Positions 25,465 to 34,362 of a DNA stretch of 64,000 nt are shown in pieces. How positions within the stretch are numbered: the stretch's first letter is position 1; the number at the start of each line of letters is the position of its first letter. The DNA comes from JABDIP01 sp965212545. GTDB lineage: Bacteria > Pseudomonadota > Alphaproteobacteria > DSM-16000 > Inquilinaceae. The notes beneath the pieces are model-generated. The model was not told the DNA's origin. It worked only from the letters and a program-made list of their open reading frames with translations, and made no database searches. The position numbers and the translations under genes are program-made. Where the stretch lies: assembly GCA_965212545.1 (NCBI GenBank), contig CBDBVB010000005.1, positions 62,001 to 126,000 on the forward strand, read 5' to 3'.

Positions 25465-26427
25465 ATGGCGGTCTACACCGAAGTTACCGACGAGCAGGTC
25501 GACGCGTTCCTGGCCCAGTACGATCTGGGCCGGGTCCTGTCCCTGAAGGGCATCGCCGAGGGTGTCGAGAACACCAACTACCTGCTGGTGACCGAGCGCG
25601 GCCAGTTCATCCTGACCCTCTACGAGAAGCGCGTCGAGGAGCGCGACCTGCCCTTCTTCCTGGGGTTGATGGAACACCTGGCCGGCAAGGACGTGGCCTG
25701 CCCGGTGCCGGTGCACGGCCGCGACGATAAGGCCCTGCGCCAACTGGCGGGGCGGCCGGCGGTGATCGTCACCTTCCTGGAGGGATTGTGGCCGAAACGG
25801 CCGCAGCCGCGGCACTGCGCCGAGCTTGGCGGAGCGCTGGCGCGCATGCATCTGGCCGGGCAGGACTTCACCATGACTCGCCGCAACAGTCTTTCCGTCC
25901 GGGACTGGCGCCCTCTGTTCGACCAGTGCGGCGACCGTGCCCATGAGGTGCGAACCGGGCTTGCCGATGCGTTGACGGCGGAATTGGACCATCTGGAATC
26001 CCAATGGCCGGACGATCTGCCGACCGGCCTGATCCACGCCGATCTGTTTCCCGACAACGTGTTCTTCACCGGCGAACGGCTGACCGGGCTGATCGACTTC
26101 TACTTCGCCTGTACCGATGCTTTCGCCTACGACCTGGCGATCTGCCTGAACGCCTGGTGCTTCGAGCAGGATGGCGCTTTCAACGTCACCAAGGCCCGTC
26201 TGATGCTGTCGAACTATCGCAGGGTCCGGCCGTTCTCCGACGCGGAGCTGGAGGCCCTGCCGCTGCTGGCGCGGGGCAGCGCGCTGCGCTTCCTGCTGAC
26301 CCGGCTATACGACCTTTTGAACCATCCGGAAGGAGCCCTGGTGAAACCGAAGGATCCCCTTGAGTACTGGCGCAAGCTGCGCTTCCACCAGCAGGTGAGC
26401 GGCCCGGCCGCCTATGGGCTCGACTGA
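25465..26427 (+). CDS. thrB: Homoserine kinase (APH-type ThrB)
   Basis: 320 residues; phosphorylates homoserine with ATP in threonine synthesis. This is the alphaproteobacterial choline/aminoglycoside-kinase-like ThrB, unrelated to the GHMP form. Visible are the family opener 'MAVYTEVTDEQVDAFLAQYD', the 'GIAEGVENTNYLL' nucleotide loop, the Brenner-type catalytic 'LIHADLFPDNVFF' (about 190-202) and the metal-binding 'GLIDFYFACTDAFAYDLAI'. The ATG at 25465 fits the conserved N-terminus; the longer open frame is not used. Its stop shares a base with the rnhA start. The partner thrC is 17 kb away in this window. Confidence 0.95.
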   Translation: MAVYTEVTDEQVDAFLAQYDLGRVLSLKGIAEGVENTNYLLVTERGQFILTLYEKRVEERDLPFFLGLMEHLAGKDVACPVPVHGRDDKALRQLAGRPAVIVTFLEGLWPKRPQPRHCAELGGALARMHLAGQDFTMTRRNSLSVRDWRPLFDQCGDRAHEVRTGLADALTAELDHLESQWPDDLPTGLIHADLFPDNVFFTGERLTGLIDFYFACTDAFAYDLAICLNAWCFEQDGAFNVTKARLMLSNYRRVRPFSDAELEALPLLARGSALRFLLTRLYDLLNHPEGALVKPKDPLEYWRKLRFHQQVSGPAAYGLD

Positions 26428-26867
26428 TGGCGGCGGAGACGGTCGAGATCTTCACCGACGGCGCCTGCAGCGGAAACCCGGGTCCCGGTGGCTGGGGCGC
26501 GCTGCTGCGCATCAACGGCCACGAGAAGGAGCTGTTCGGCGGCGAGCGCCACACCACAAACAATCGCATGGAGATGATGGCGGCGATCATGGCTCTGGAA
26601 TCCTTGAAACGCCCGGTCTCCGCCGTGCTGTCGACCGACAGTACCTATCTGAGGAACGGCATAACCAAATGGCTGCCTGGCTGGAAGGCCAAGAATTGGC
26701 GCACCGCCGGCAACAAGCCGGTGAAGAATGTCGATCTCTGGCAACGGCTGGAGAAGGCGATCGAGCGACATCAGGTGCAGTGGCGCTGGGTCAAGGGCCA
26801 TGCCGGCCACACCGAGAACGAACGCGTCGACGCGCTGGCCCGGCAGGGGGTGAAGAAGTACCGCTAG
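26427..26867 (+). CDS. rnhA: Ribonuclease HI
   Basis: 146 residues, standard length. It removes RNA from RNA/DNA hybrids. The catalytic carboxylates are visible: Asp in 'FTDGACSGNPGPGGW' (about residue 10), Glu in 'NRMEMMAAI' (about 48), Asp in 'LSTDSTYL' (about 70) and Asp in 'NERVDALAR' (about 135), with the conserved His of 'VKGHAGHTENE' at about 124. The start codon overlaps the thrB stop (TGATG), so it is translationally coupled to that gene. It is the last gene of the unit. Confidence 0.97.
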   Translation: MAAETVEIFTDGACSGNPGPGGWGALLRINGHEKELFGGERHTTNNRMEMMAAIMALESLKRPVSAVLSTDSTYLRNGITKWLPGWKAKNWRTAGNKPVKNVDLWQRLEKAIERHQVQWRWVKGHAGHTENERVDALARQGVKKYR

Positions 26868-27136
26868 CCTGTACCGCCGAACTCAGATCATCGACTCCCT
26901 TGGTGGGACCTGTAACAATCGGACTGCCAATCACTCCGTGCTCGATCGTTTCGCTTTGCACCTAGGCCAAATCGAGGTCGGAGTATTCAGCAATGGTCCG
27001 ATGAACCGCAATGCGGAGGACACGTACTCGTCGCACGGTGGGGCATATGGCGCGAACGAAGACGTGCCAACAAATCGGTCGGCCGAGCAGTCCATCGTCG
27101 ACGCAGTCAGCGCAACACCTACGTTGGGAGGGTCGA

Positions 27137-29083
27137 ATGAATTCTGATAGCCGGAACTTGAGCGAACATGGCTGGGTAATCGAGGACGACGACGATATAC
27201 CGTCGAACCCGCTCAACAATCGTGACTTCTACGACGTTGTCGCCGCCCGTATGAGCCGGCGTACCATACTAGGAGGCATGATGGCGACATCGGCGCTGGC
27301 CATGGGAGCCGGCACCCTGGGCACCGTCAGCAAGGCCCAGGCCGCGGATGGCGTGTCGACTTTGACCTTCACCGAACTCGAGCATGGGATGGACGAGGAT
27401 TTCCACGTCGCTCCAGGTTACGAATCCCAGGTGCTGCTGCGCTGGGGCGACAAGGTCGAGGCGGATGCCCCCGAGTTCGACCCGATGGCACAGACGGCTG
27501 AGGCCCAGGCAATGCAGTACGGCTTCAACAACGACTACGTCGGCTACCTCCCGCTGCCCCTGGGCTCCAATTCGTCCGACAGCGGATTGCTGGCGATCAA
27601 CCACGAATACACCGACGACTTCATGATGCATCCGGGCAGCCCCAAGGGGCTGGCGGTCTCCGAAGAGGAGGCGAATATCAGCCGCATGGCGCATGGCCTC
27701 ACGGTGGTGGAGATCGCCCGCGAGGCCGGCAAATGGCGTGTCGTCGAGGATTCGGACCATGCCCGCCGCATCACCCCCGACACGCCCGGTCAGATTACCG
27801 GCCCCGCCGCCGGCAGCGCGCGCATGGTCACGACTAGCTCGCCGGACGGTATCGCCACCTTCGGCACCTACGGCAACTGCGCCGGCGGCGTAACGCCCTG
27901 GGGCACGGTGGTGACCGGCGAGGAGAACGTCCAGAACTACTTCAAGGGCGACCCGGCGGCGACCTCTGAGGCGGAGAACTATGCCCGCTTCGGCGGCATC
28001 GGCGGTGACGATCCGCGCTATGCCTGGGCCCATTTCCACGAGCGCTGGCAGCTCGACAAGGACCCGAACGAGCCCAACCATGTCGGCTGGATCGTCGAGT
28101 TCGATCCCTACGATCCGGAAGCGCCGCTGCTGAAGCGCACCGCCATGGGCCGCTGCAAGCACGAAGGGGCCAACGTGTTGATCAACGCCGATGGCCGCGC
28201 CGTCGCCTATACCGGCGACGACCAGCGCTTCGAGTATGTCTACCGGTTCATCTCGTCCGGCACCTACGATCCGGACGACCGCGCCGCCAACATGACATTG
28301 CTGGAGGATGGCGACTTGTCGGTGGCGGAGTTCACCGATGACGGCCGTGTGGTCTGGCATCCGCTGAAGCATGGCGAGGGCCCGCTCACCGCCGAGAACG
28401 GATTCAACAGCCAGGCCGATGTGGTCATCGAGGTTCGCAAGGCCGGCGACCTGGTCGGCGCGACGCCGCTCGACAGGCCGGAGGATGTCGACATCAATCC
28501 GGTGACCGGGAGCGTCTTCGCTCTGCTCACAAACAACTCCCGCCGCAAGCCGCAGGCGGTGGACGCAGTCAACCCGCGTCACAACAATCTGTTCGGCCAC
28601 ATCGTCGAGCTGATGCCGCCGGGCGGCGACCACACGGCGGACGAGTTCGGCTGGGAGTTCTTCATCCTGGCCGGCAATCCGGAGGAGGCGCTGCACGGTG
28701 CCGACTATCACGAAGGCATTTCCGAACATGGCTGGTTCGCCAACCCGGACAATTGCGCGTTCGACAACAAGGGCCGGCTGTGGATCGCCACCGACGGGGC
28801 CTACCGCGCCGCCGGCGTCGCCGACGGGGTCTGGGCCTGTGACGTCACCGGCGAGGGCAGGGCGCTGACCCGGCACTTCCTGCGCACGCCGCACCAAGCC
28901 GAGCTCTGCGGGCCGGCCTTCACCCCGGACGACACGACGTTCTTCTGCGCCGTGCAGCATCCCGGCGAGCGATCCTCGTTCGACGACCCGGCCACGCGCT
29001 GGCCCGACTTCCAGGAGGGTATGCCGCCGCGGCCAAGCCTCGTCGCGGTGACCAAAATCGATGGCGGCGAGATCGGCAGCTAG
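27137..29083 (+). CDS. phoX: PhoX-family (DUF839) Tat-exported phosphatase
   Basis: 648 residues, near the family's usual 600-700. A twin-arginine motif (SRRTILGG, about residues 39-46) with a long hydrophobic stretch and 'KAQAAD' cleavage region predicts periplasmic export. Characteristic PhoX segments are 'AINHEYT' (about 152), 'NCAGGVTPWGTVVTGEEN' (about 253; family 'NCAGG.TPWGT.L..EEN'), 'GRCKHEGANVLINADG' (about 336) and 'NPDNCAFDNKGRLWIATDG' (about 536), which carry the Ca/Fe ligands. It liberates phosphate from monoesters. The ATG at 27137 has GGGAGG 5 bp upstream. A strong terminator follows; no Pho box with correct spacing was found upstream. Confidence 0.92.
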   Translation: MNSDSRNLSEHGWVIEDDDDIPSNPLNNRDFYDVVAARMSRRTILGGMMATSALAMGAGTLGTVSKAQAADGVSTLTFTELEHGMDEDFHVAPGYESQVLLRWGDKVEADAPEFDPMAQTAEAQAMQYGFNNDYVGYLPLPLGSNSSDSGLLAINHEYTDDFMMHPGSPKGLAVSEEEANISRMAHGLTVVEIAREAGKWRVVEDSDHARRITPDTPGQITGPAAGSARMVTTSSPDGIATFGTYGNCAGGVTPWGTVVTGEENVQNYFKGDPAATSEAENYARFGGIGGDDPRYAWAHFHERWQLDKDPNEPNHVGWIVEFDPYDPEAPLLKRTAMGRCKHEGANVLINADGRAVAYTGDDQRFEYVYRFISSGTYDPDDRAANMTLLEDGDLSVAEFTDDGRVVWHPLKHGEGPLTAENGFNSQADVVIEVRKAGDLVGATPLDRPEDVDINPVTGSVFALLTNNSRRKPQAVDAVNPRHNNLFGHIVELMPPGGDHTADEFGWEFFILAGNPEEALHGADYHEGISEHGWFANPDNCAFDNKGRLWIATDGAYRAAGVADGVWACDVTGEGRALTRHFLRTPHQAELCGPAFTPDDTTFFCAVQHPGERSSFDDPATRWPDFQEGMPPRPSLVAVTKIDGGEIGS

Positions 29084-29117
29084 CTCCGCCAACGGCGCCG
29101 CTGTTCAGCCCACATCA

Positions 29118-29152
29118 CCTCGCGAGGGCTTATGCCCTCGCGAGGTTTTTTT
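29118..29152 (+). terminator. Rho-independent terminator of phoX
   Basis: A 12-bp perfect stem (CCTCGCGAGGGC with GCCCTCGCGAGG), a TTAT loop and a run of seven T. It ends the phoX transcript 35 bp after the stop codon. Confidence 0.95.
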
Positions 29153-29820
29153 CGGCGCATAGTCTGAATTCCCCGGGGCTTCCAGAGCCGGATATTCTCC
29201 AGCGCAGCATGTGCGACCTTCAGCATGCCAGTGTTGAAACTGCACGGAATCAGGAGATGTCCATCTTGCTGCGGGTACCCGTTGCCGGCGTCGTGGAGTA
29301 CAAACGCACCAAGTGCTAGCCCTGCAAGGGGGCACGAATTACCGCAGAGACCCCGCGCTCACTTCAATTCGGCTCTGTTGGTGGATTGGCGGCTACCTGA
29401 ACTCTCACGGAATTGAGAACCATCGGAGCCACTGGTCGAACTGGCCCGCGATCAGTTCGGCCGATCACATTGCATGGATTGCCAATCCTAACTTTGATCT
29501 TCGATCGGATAGCATGAAACGATTTCCCAGGAATATCCCGTGCTGCACCGACCCATAGGACCATCTTCCGGGACTATCCGGCATCCGACATACGACCGCG
29601 CCCAAGGCTCAAGTTCCAGGAGCATCTCGGGTCCATCCTCCCACGCGCCCGGTTCCGGGAGGATCGATCGAGCCTTTTTCCCTACAATGGCTTGGCGTGA
29701 CACCGGCGACAGATTGAAAACCATTGTGGCCCAAACGCATGCGCATCCGGCAGACAGCGCGTTTCTAACTTCGCAGGCCGACGATACTGCACTCTGACTC
29801 TTCGCCGAGGTCGACAGCCG
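29153..29820. other. Non-coding stretch between phoX terminator and phoX remnant
   Basis: About 670 bp with lower GC than its surroundings and no supported frame on either strand. Stop codons are frequent in all frames. It sits where the missing first five sixths of the duplicated phoX copy would be expected, so it may be eroded sequence. No repeat or RNA gene was seen. Confidence 0.5.
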
Positions 29821-30168
29821 GGACGGCTGTGGATCACCACCGACCAGGGCAGTGGCTGGAGCCGGAGCGGCACCGCCGACGGCGTCTGGGCGCTGGAGAC
29901 TGAGGGCGATCTACGCGGGACCGGCAAGATGTTCTTCCGGGTTCCTATCGGTGCCGAGATGTGCGGTCCCCGGTTTACGCCGGATGACACCGCCCTCTTC
30001 GTCGCCGTGCAGCATGTGGCAACCGACGGCACGAAGGACTTTCCGGGCTTCGAGCGGTCATCGACCTTCGAGGATCCGGCCACCCGCTGGCCGGACTTCC
30101 AGGACGGCATGCCGCCGCGACCATCAGTGGTCGTAATCACCAAGGAAGGCGGCGGGCCGATCGGCTAA
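29821..30168 (+). pseudogene. C-terminal remnant of a second phoX
   Basis: The frame encodes 'GRLWITTDQGSGWS' ... 'CGPRFTPDDTALFVAVQHV' ... 'FEDPATRWPDFQDGMPPRP' and ends 'GGGPIG'. This aligns with the last 115 residues or so of the intact PhoX 1 kb upstream ('GRLWIATDGA', 'CGPAFTPDDTTFFCAVQHP', 'FDDPATRWPDFQEGMPPRP', 'GGEIGS'). The N-terminal part, signal and most metal ligands are absent, and no start codon is in a suitable place. It is the tail of a tandem or paralogous copy. A strong bidirectional terminator follows it. Confidence 0.75.
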
Positions 30169-30193
30169 CTGGCCCCCGACTCCGCGCAAAGGA

Positions 30194-30227
30194 AAAACCC
30201 TCCCCGGATTGCCCCGGGGAGGGTTTT
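30194..30227. terminator. Bidirectional terminator
   Basis: A 14-bp perfect stem (AAAACCCTCCCCGG with CCGGGGAGGGTTTT) with a 6-base loop. T-runs on both strands allow it to serve the phoX remnant on the plus strand and the peroxiredoxin gene on the minus strand. Confidence 0.9.
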
Positions 30228-30249
30228 CTGCGCCCGATGGAGGCCCGTG

Positions 30250-30732
30250 CTACAGCGCCTCGAGGATCTTCTCCGCACTGGAGACATCAAGCCCTGTCCC
30301 CTCCTCGACCGCCAGGAAGCTGACGGTACCGTCGTCGACGATCATCGCGAAACGCTGGGAGCGAAGGCCGAGGCCGACTCCGCTGCCATCCAGTTCCAGG
30401 CCCAACGCCTTGGTCAGTTCGGCGTTGCCGTCCGGGAACAGCAGCACCTCGCCGCGCACCCCGACACTCTCGCCCCAGGCCTTCATCACGAAGGGATCGT
30501 TGACTGCCATGCAGACGATGGTGTCGACGCCCTTGGCCTTGAGCGCCTCGGCCTTGCTCTGAAACCCCGGCAGGTGCTGGGCCGTGCAGGTCGGCGTATA
30601 GGCGCCAGGCACCGCGAACAGGACCACCTTCTTGCCGGCGAAGATCTCGTCGGTGCTCATCTGATCCATGCCGTCGGCGGTCAGGTGTTTGACCTCGACC
30701 GACGGCATCTTCTCGCCAACCTGTATCGTCAT
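30250..30732 (-). CDS. Peroxiredoxin, Prx5/type-II-like
   Basis: 160 residues; reduces hydrogen peroxide and organic hydroperoxides. The peroxidatic cysteine is C49 in 'PGAYTPTCTAQHLPGF', the Prx5 form of the P-x-x-x-T/S-x-x-C motif. A second family block, 'CMAVNDPFVMKAWGE', follows at about 76, with a conserved Arg in 'LRSQRFAMIVDDG'. Many Prx5 members use glutathione or glutaredoxin as reductant. The ATG at 30732 has AGGGG 9 bp upstream; an ATG at 30741 is too close to that site. It shares its strand with the DsbD-like gene 101 bp upstream, a plausible redox pairing. Confidence 0.93.
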   Translation of the reverse strand: MTIQVGEKMPSVEVKHLTADGMDQMSTDEIFAGKKVVLFAVPGAYTPTCTAQHLPGFQSKAEALKAKGVDTIVCMAVNDPFVMKAWGESVGVRGEVLLFPDGNAELTKALGLELDGSGVGLGLRSQRFAMIVDDGTVSFLAVEEGTGLDVSSAEKILEAL

Positions 30733-30833
30733 GCGATCCATCCCCTGTGTTCGGATTTGTGCTCGGAAGCCGGACGCAGTCGTCGGCGGCGCCGGGTCTG
30801 CATCTGCTCAGGAATGCAAAAGACTACTGTCCG

Positions 30834-32963
30834 CTAGCCGGCATGACCAGCCTGCTCGACCGCATCGAGCACGATGTCGGTGGTCAGCAATTCCGGCAGG
30901 ACTAGCCCGTCCGGCGCACCGGGACCGTAGACCACATAGAACGGGATGCCGTATCGGCCGTAGCTGGCCAGGAAGCTGGCAATGGCGTCATCGGGCAGGG
31001 TCCAATCGGCCTGCATCGGCACCACGTCGTCGGCGCCCAGCCGCTTGGCGACGGCGCCGCGATGCAGCACAAGCCGCTTGTTGGCCTGGCAGGTCAGGCA
31101 CCAGTCGGCAGTGACATCCACGAAGACGACGTGGCCATCGGCAACCAGACCGTCGATCTCGGACCAGTCGAATACCGCCCAATCCATGGCCTCCACCTGG
31201 CCGGACGGGCCGGACTGGGCGCGATCGAATGGCAGCGGCGCCAGGAAAGCGGCAAGCGCCAGCAACACCGCGACAACGCCGCCGGCGATGCGGGCGCCGC
31301 CGGCCAATCCCCTGCGCCGCCACAACATCAGCCCCATGCCGACCATCAGCGCGCCGATCAGCGCTGTCGCCGCGAGGCCGGACTGCACCATAAGCACGCT
31401 CAGCAGCCACAGCGCGGTCGCGATCAGCGCCAGGCTCAGGACCCGCTTCATGGTTATGATCCACGGCCCGGGACGCGGCAGCATGGTCGCCAGGCGCGGC
31501 ACGGCGGCAACCGCCAGATAGGGCAGCGCCAGCCCGATGCCGAGCGCCAGGAAGACCGCGAAGATCTCAAACGGCCCGCGTGACAGGGCGAAGCCGACGG
31601 CTGTGCCCAGGAATGGCGCCGAACAGGGTGTCGCCAGCAATGTTGCGAAGGCCCCGGTTCCGAAATGGCCGGCCAGGCCCTTCTCGTTGCCGGCCTTCAG
31701 CGCCGCGTCGCCGACCGCCGCAGGCAACGGGATCTCGAAAAAGCCGAGCAGATTGCAGGCAAACAGGCTGACGATCACGATCATCGCAATCAGGAACAGC
31801 GGCTGCTGGAACTGGACGCCCCAGCCGACCGCGCCGCCGGCCAGCTTGACCGCCGTGGCGGCGCCGGCCAGCGCCAGGAACGAAACGATGATGCCAGCCG
31901 CCGTCGCCAGGAAACCCTTGCGCACATTCCGCGCGGACCCGCCGCCGTGACCCAGCACCGACAGCAGCTTCAGCGACAGCACCGGCAGCACGCACGGCAT
32001 GAGATTCAGGATCAACCCGCCCAGAACCGCCAGGAGAAGGATCGCGGCAAAACCCGCTGACTGGCCGGTGGCGGAACTGGCGGCAGCCCCGGCGGAGATC
32101 TCGCCCGACCATTCCATCGAACGCGCCCCGTCGACCAGAGTCAGCGTGACCGTCAGGTCGGCCAGCGACGGCGCATCGTTCGGGGCCTCCAGCAGCGCCA
32201 GTTCGGCCCGTAGCCGGAGGCCGTCCTGCTCCAAGGTGATCTCGGGCGCGGCAAAGCTGAAACCGGGCGCGGCCTCGGCGAAGATATCGGGAGCGGCAAA
32301 CGGCTCGCGTGCGGTGGCCTGAACAATCAGTCGCTCCGCAGGCGCCTCGACGACCGCAACCGCGTCGATGGTCAGCCCGGCGGCGCGGCCGTCATCCGGC
32401 ACGATCGACGAGAACCGGTCAATTAGATTGGCGACCCGCGCATCCGGCGTCGCCGAAGAGGCCGGCAGGTCGAGCGACAGTTCGAATTGCGTCGGTATAC
32501 AGATATCGCTGCAGACCAGCAGATCGAGCCGGCCGTCGAGCAGCACCGGCTGGCCGGTCTGGGCCGGAGTGATGGTAAGTGGGAACACCACCTCTCCCGC
32601 ATATCCGAAGGTGTCGATGCCGAATAGCGTGAAACGGTGCGGCGCCGGCCAATCGAATCGCACATCGGCGGCATTGCGCGATCCTGTCCAGTCGATCGTC
32701 GGCGGCAATCCGGCCTCGCCCGGGGATCGCCAATAGGTCTTCCAGCCATCGGGCAGCCGGATGTGCAGGCCGGCGGGGATTCCCTGCAGATCGCCGACCC
32801 CCTCGGATGCGCCAATCAGCCGCGCATCGACGAACGCGTCGTCCACCAACTCCTGCGAGACCCAGCTGCCGCGTGCCGCCTCGGCGGAGCCGAACCAGCC
32901 GAGCACAATGGCGGCGCCGCACAGCGCGGCCATCACCTTCGTGGCGGAATGGATCCGGGACAT
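30834..32963 (-). CDS. DsbD/ScsB-like thiol:disulfide interchange protein
   Basis: 709 residues. A signal peptide ends near residue 29. An N-terminal periplasmic beta domain (about 35-270, 'GLHIRLPDGWKTYWRSPGE' and a 'CSDICIPTQ' cysteine pair) of the ScsB type precedes an eight-helix DsbD membrane domain (about 300-560). The first membrane cysteine lies in 'LNLMPCVLPVLSLK' and the second in 'TPCSAPFLGTA'. A C-terminal thioredoxin-like domain carries 'ADWCLTCQANK' (about 618-628). It relays electrons from cytosolic thioredoxin to periplasmic partners, perhaps including cytochrome or oxidase maturation factors. It is divergent from yqgE, 182 bp away. Confidence 0.9.
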   Translation of the reverse strand: MSRIHSATKVMAALCGAAIVLGWFGSAEAARGSWVSQELVDDAFVDARLIGASEGVGDLQGIPAGLHIRLPDGWKTYWRSPGEAGLPPTIDWTGSRNAADVRFDWPAPHRFTLFGIDTFGYAGEVVFPLTITPAQTGQPVLLDGRLDLLVCSDICIPTQFELSLDLPASSATPDARVANLIDRFSSIVPDDGRAAGLTIDAVAVVEAPAERLIVQATAREPFAAPDIFAEAAPGFSFAAPEITLEQDGLRLRAELALLEAPNDAPSLADLTVTLTLVDGARSMEWSGEISAGAAASSATGQSAGFAAILLLAVLGGLILNLMPCVLPVLSLKLLSVLGHGGGSARNVRKGFLATAAGIIVSFLALAGAATAVKLAGGAVGWGVQFQQPLFLIAMIVIVSLFACNLLGFFEIPLPAAVGDAALKAGNEKGLAGHFGTGAFATLLATPCSAPFLGTAVGFALSRGPFEIFAVFLALGIGLALPYLAVAAVPRLATMLPRPGPWIITMKRVLSLALIATALWLLSVLMVQSGLAATALIGALMVGMGLMLWRRRGLAGGARIAGGVVAVLLALAAFLAPLPFDRAQSGPSGQVEAMDWAVFDWSEIDGLVADGHVVFVDVTADWCLTCQANKRLVLHRGAVAKRLGADDVVPMQADWTLPDDAIASFLASYGRYGIPFYVVYGPGAPDGLVLPELLTTDIVLDAVEQAGHAG

Positions 32964-33145
32964 CGCTCAGGCCTTTCCGCGTGCTTCGCCGCGACCGGCA
33001 CGCCAAGTGGCAGGACAGAGTATTAGCATCGATCTGATATATATTTAGGCGCACTCTGAAATTGCTGTCACAATTCCGTCAGGAGCCGGTGTTAGTCCGG
33101 CGATCGAACCGGTTTAAAAGGACCACGAACAGGCACCGCGCACAC

Positions 33146-33721
33146 ATGTTCGATGAAATGGACGAGTCAGGCTACATGTCGGGGCAGTTGCTGATCGCCA
33201 TGCCGAGTATGGCCGATCCGCGCTTTGCCCGCACCGTCATCTATCTCTGCGCACACAGCGATCAAGGGGCAATGGGGCTGGTGATCAACAAGCCGATGCC
33301 GCAGATCACCTTCGTCGACCTGCTCGAGCAGCTCGAAATCGAGACCGAGGGCACGGTCGAGGATCAGGTGGTGAATTTCGGCGGGCCGGTTGAGTCCGGC
33401 CGCGGCTTCGTCCTGCACTCCGGCGATTTCCAGCGCGAGGGCACGATGATGGTCGACGACACCGTCGGGCTGACCGCCACAGTCGACATCCTGCGCGCAA
33501 TCGCCACCGGCGACGGGCCGGAACGCCATCTCCTGGCGCTCGGATATGCAGGCTGGGGGCCGGGCCAACTCGACAGCGAGATCCAGGCGAATGGATGGCT
33601 GCACGCTCCGGCCGACGATGCCATCCTGTTCGATCATGACCTCTCCACGAAATGGGAACGGTCGATCGCCAAGCTGGGAGTCACCCCTGCCATGCTGTCC
33701 GGCGACGCCGGCCACGCGTGA
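33146..33721 (+). CDS. YqgE/AlgH family protein (UPF0301)
   Basis: 191 residues, family length. The diagnostic blocks are all visible: 'LIAMPSMADPRFARTVIYLCAHSD' near the start, 'GLVINKPM' at about 48, 'FGGPVESGRGFVLHSGDF' at about 80 and 'LGYAGWGPGQLDSEI' at about 137. The biochemical role of the family is unresolved. The ATG at 33146 leaves the typical 10-residue lead; the frame is open further upstream without homology. Its stop overlaps the GTG of the ABC ATPase. Confidence 0.93.
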   Translation: MFDEMDESGYMSGQLLIAMPSMADPRFARTVIYLCAHSDQGAMGLVINKPMPQITFVDLLEQLEIETEGTVEDQVVNFGGPVESGRGFVLHSGDFQREGTMMVDDTVGLTATVDILRAIATGDGPERHLLALGYAGWGPGQLDSEIQANGWLHAPADDAILFDHDLSTKWERSIAKLGVTPAMLSGDAGHA

Positions 33722-34362
33722 CCGCCGCGCCAGGCGTGCGGTCAGATGCCGACCACGTACCGGCCTCCGCCGCCTGCCTGACACTCCGCGCATTATCCCG
33801 TCCCGGGCTGGAGCCGATAACACTCTCGCTTGACCGCGGCGAATGCCTAGCGGTGAGCGGGCCATCGGGTGCCGGCAAATCCCTGCTGTTGCGTGCGATC
33901 GCCGATCTCGACCCGAATTCCGGCACAGTGGCCCTCAGCGGCGAGGATCGGGAGGACATGTCGGCGCCGCATTGGCGCCAGCGGGTCGTCTACGTCGCCA
34001 CCGAGCCCGGCTGGTGGGCGGACACTGTGGCCGAGCATTTCGAGGATTGGGACGCCGCGCGGCCCTGGGCGGAAACCCTCGGACTGCCGGCCGACTGCAA
34101 CGACTGGACGGTGCAGCGGCTGTCGACCGGCGAGCGCCAGCGCCTGGGCCTGATCCGCGCCCTGGTGCGAGCGCCGGCGGTGCTGTTGCTCGACGAACCG
34201 ACGTCCGGCCTCGACGCCGGTGCGACTGAAGCGGTGGAAGGCGCCATGGCGCGGCTTCGCGACGAGCACGGCACGACGATCATCTGGGTCACCCATGACG
34301 ACGAGCAGGCGAAGCGCGTCGCCAGCCGCCGGCTGACGATCGAGAACGGCCAATGCCGGTAG
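33718..34362 (+). CDS. fetA: FetA-like ABC transporter ATP-binding protein
   Basis: 214 residues from a GTG that overlaps the yqgE stop (GTGA). Walker A is 'GPSGAGKSLLLRAI' (about 44-57), the Q-loop 'VVYVATEPGWW', the signature 'LSTGERQRLGLIRAL' (about 136-150), Walker B 'AVLLLDEPTSGLD' (about 155) and the switch His 'IWVTHD' (about 190). With the UPF0014 permease that overlaps it downstream, it forms a FetAB/YbbLM-type exporter, shown in enterobacteria to lower free iron under oxidative stress. No RBS of its own is seen, so it depends on coupling to yqgE. Confidence 0.85.
   Translation: MTAAPGVRSDADHVPASAACLTLRALSRPGLEPITLSLDRGECLAVSGPSGAGKSLLLRAIADLDPNSGTVALSGEDREDMSAPHWRQRVVYVATEPGWWADTVAEHFEDWDAARPWAETLGLPADCNDWTVQRLSTGERQRLGLIRALVRAPAVLLLDEPTSGLDAGATEAVEGAMARLRDEHGTTIIWVTHDDEQAKRVASRRLTIENGQCR

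Noticed and set aside
26910..26930. CTGTAAC and CTGCCAA upstream of phoX as a Pho box
   Set aside because: The two heptamers are 14 bp apart start to start; Pho boxes need 11 bp, and the second half is a poor match.
27269..29092. A 607-codon open frame on the strand opposite phoX
   Set aside because: Long antisense frames are common in GC-rich codons; it lacks any motif and the plus-strand gene has complete family motifs and a Tat signal.
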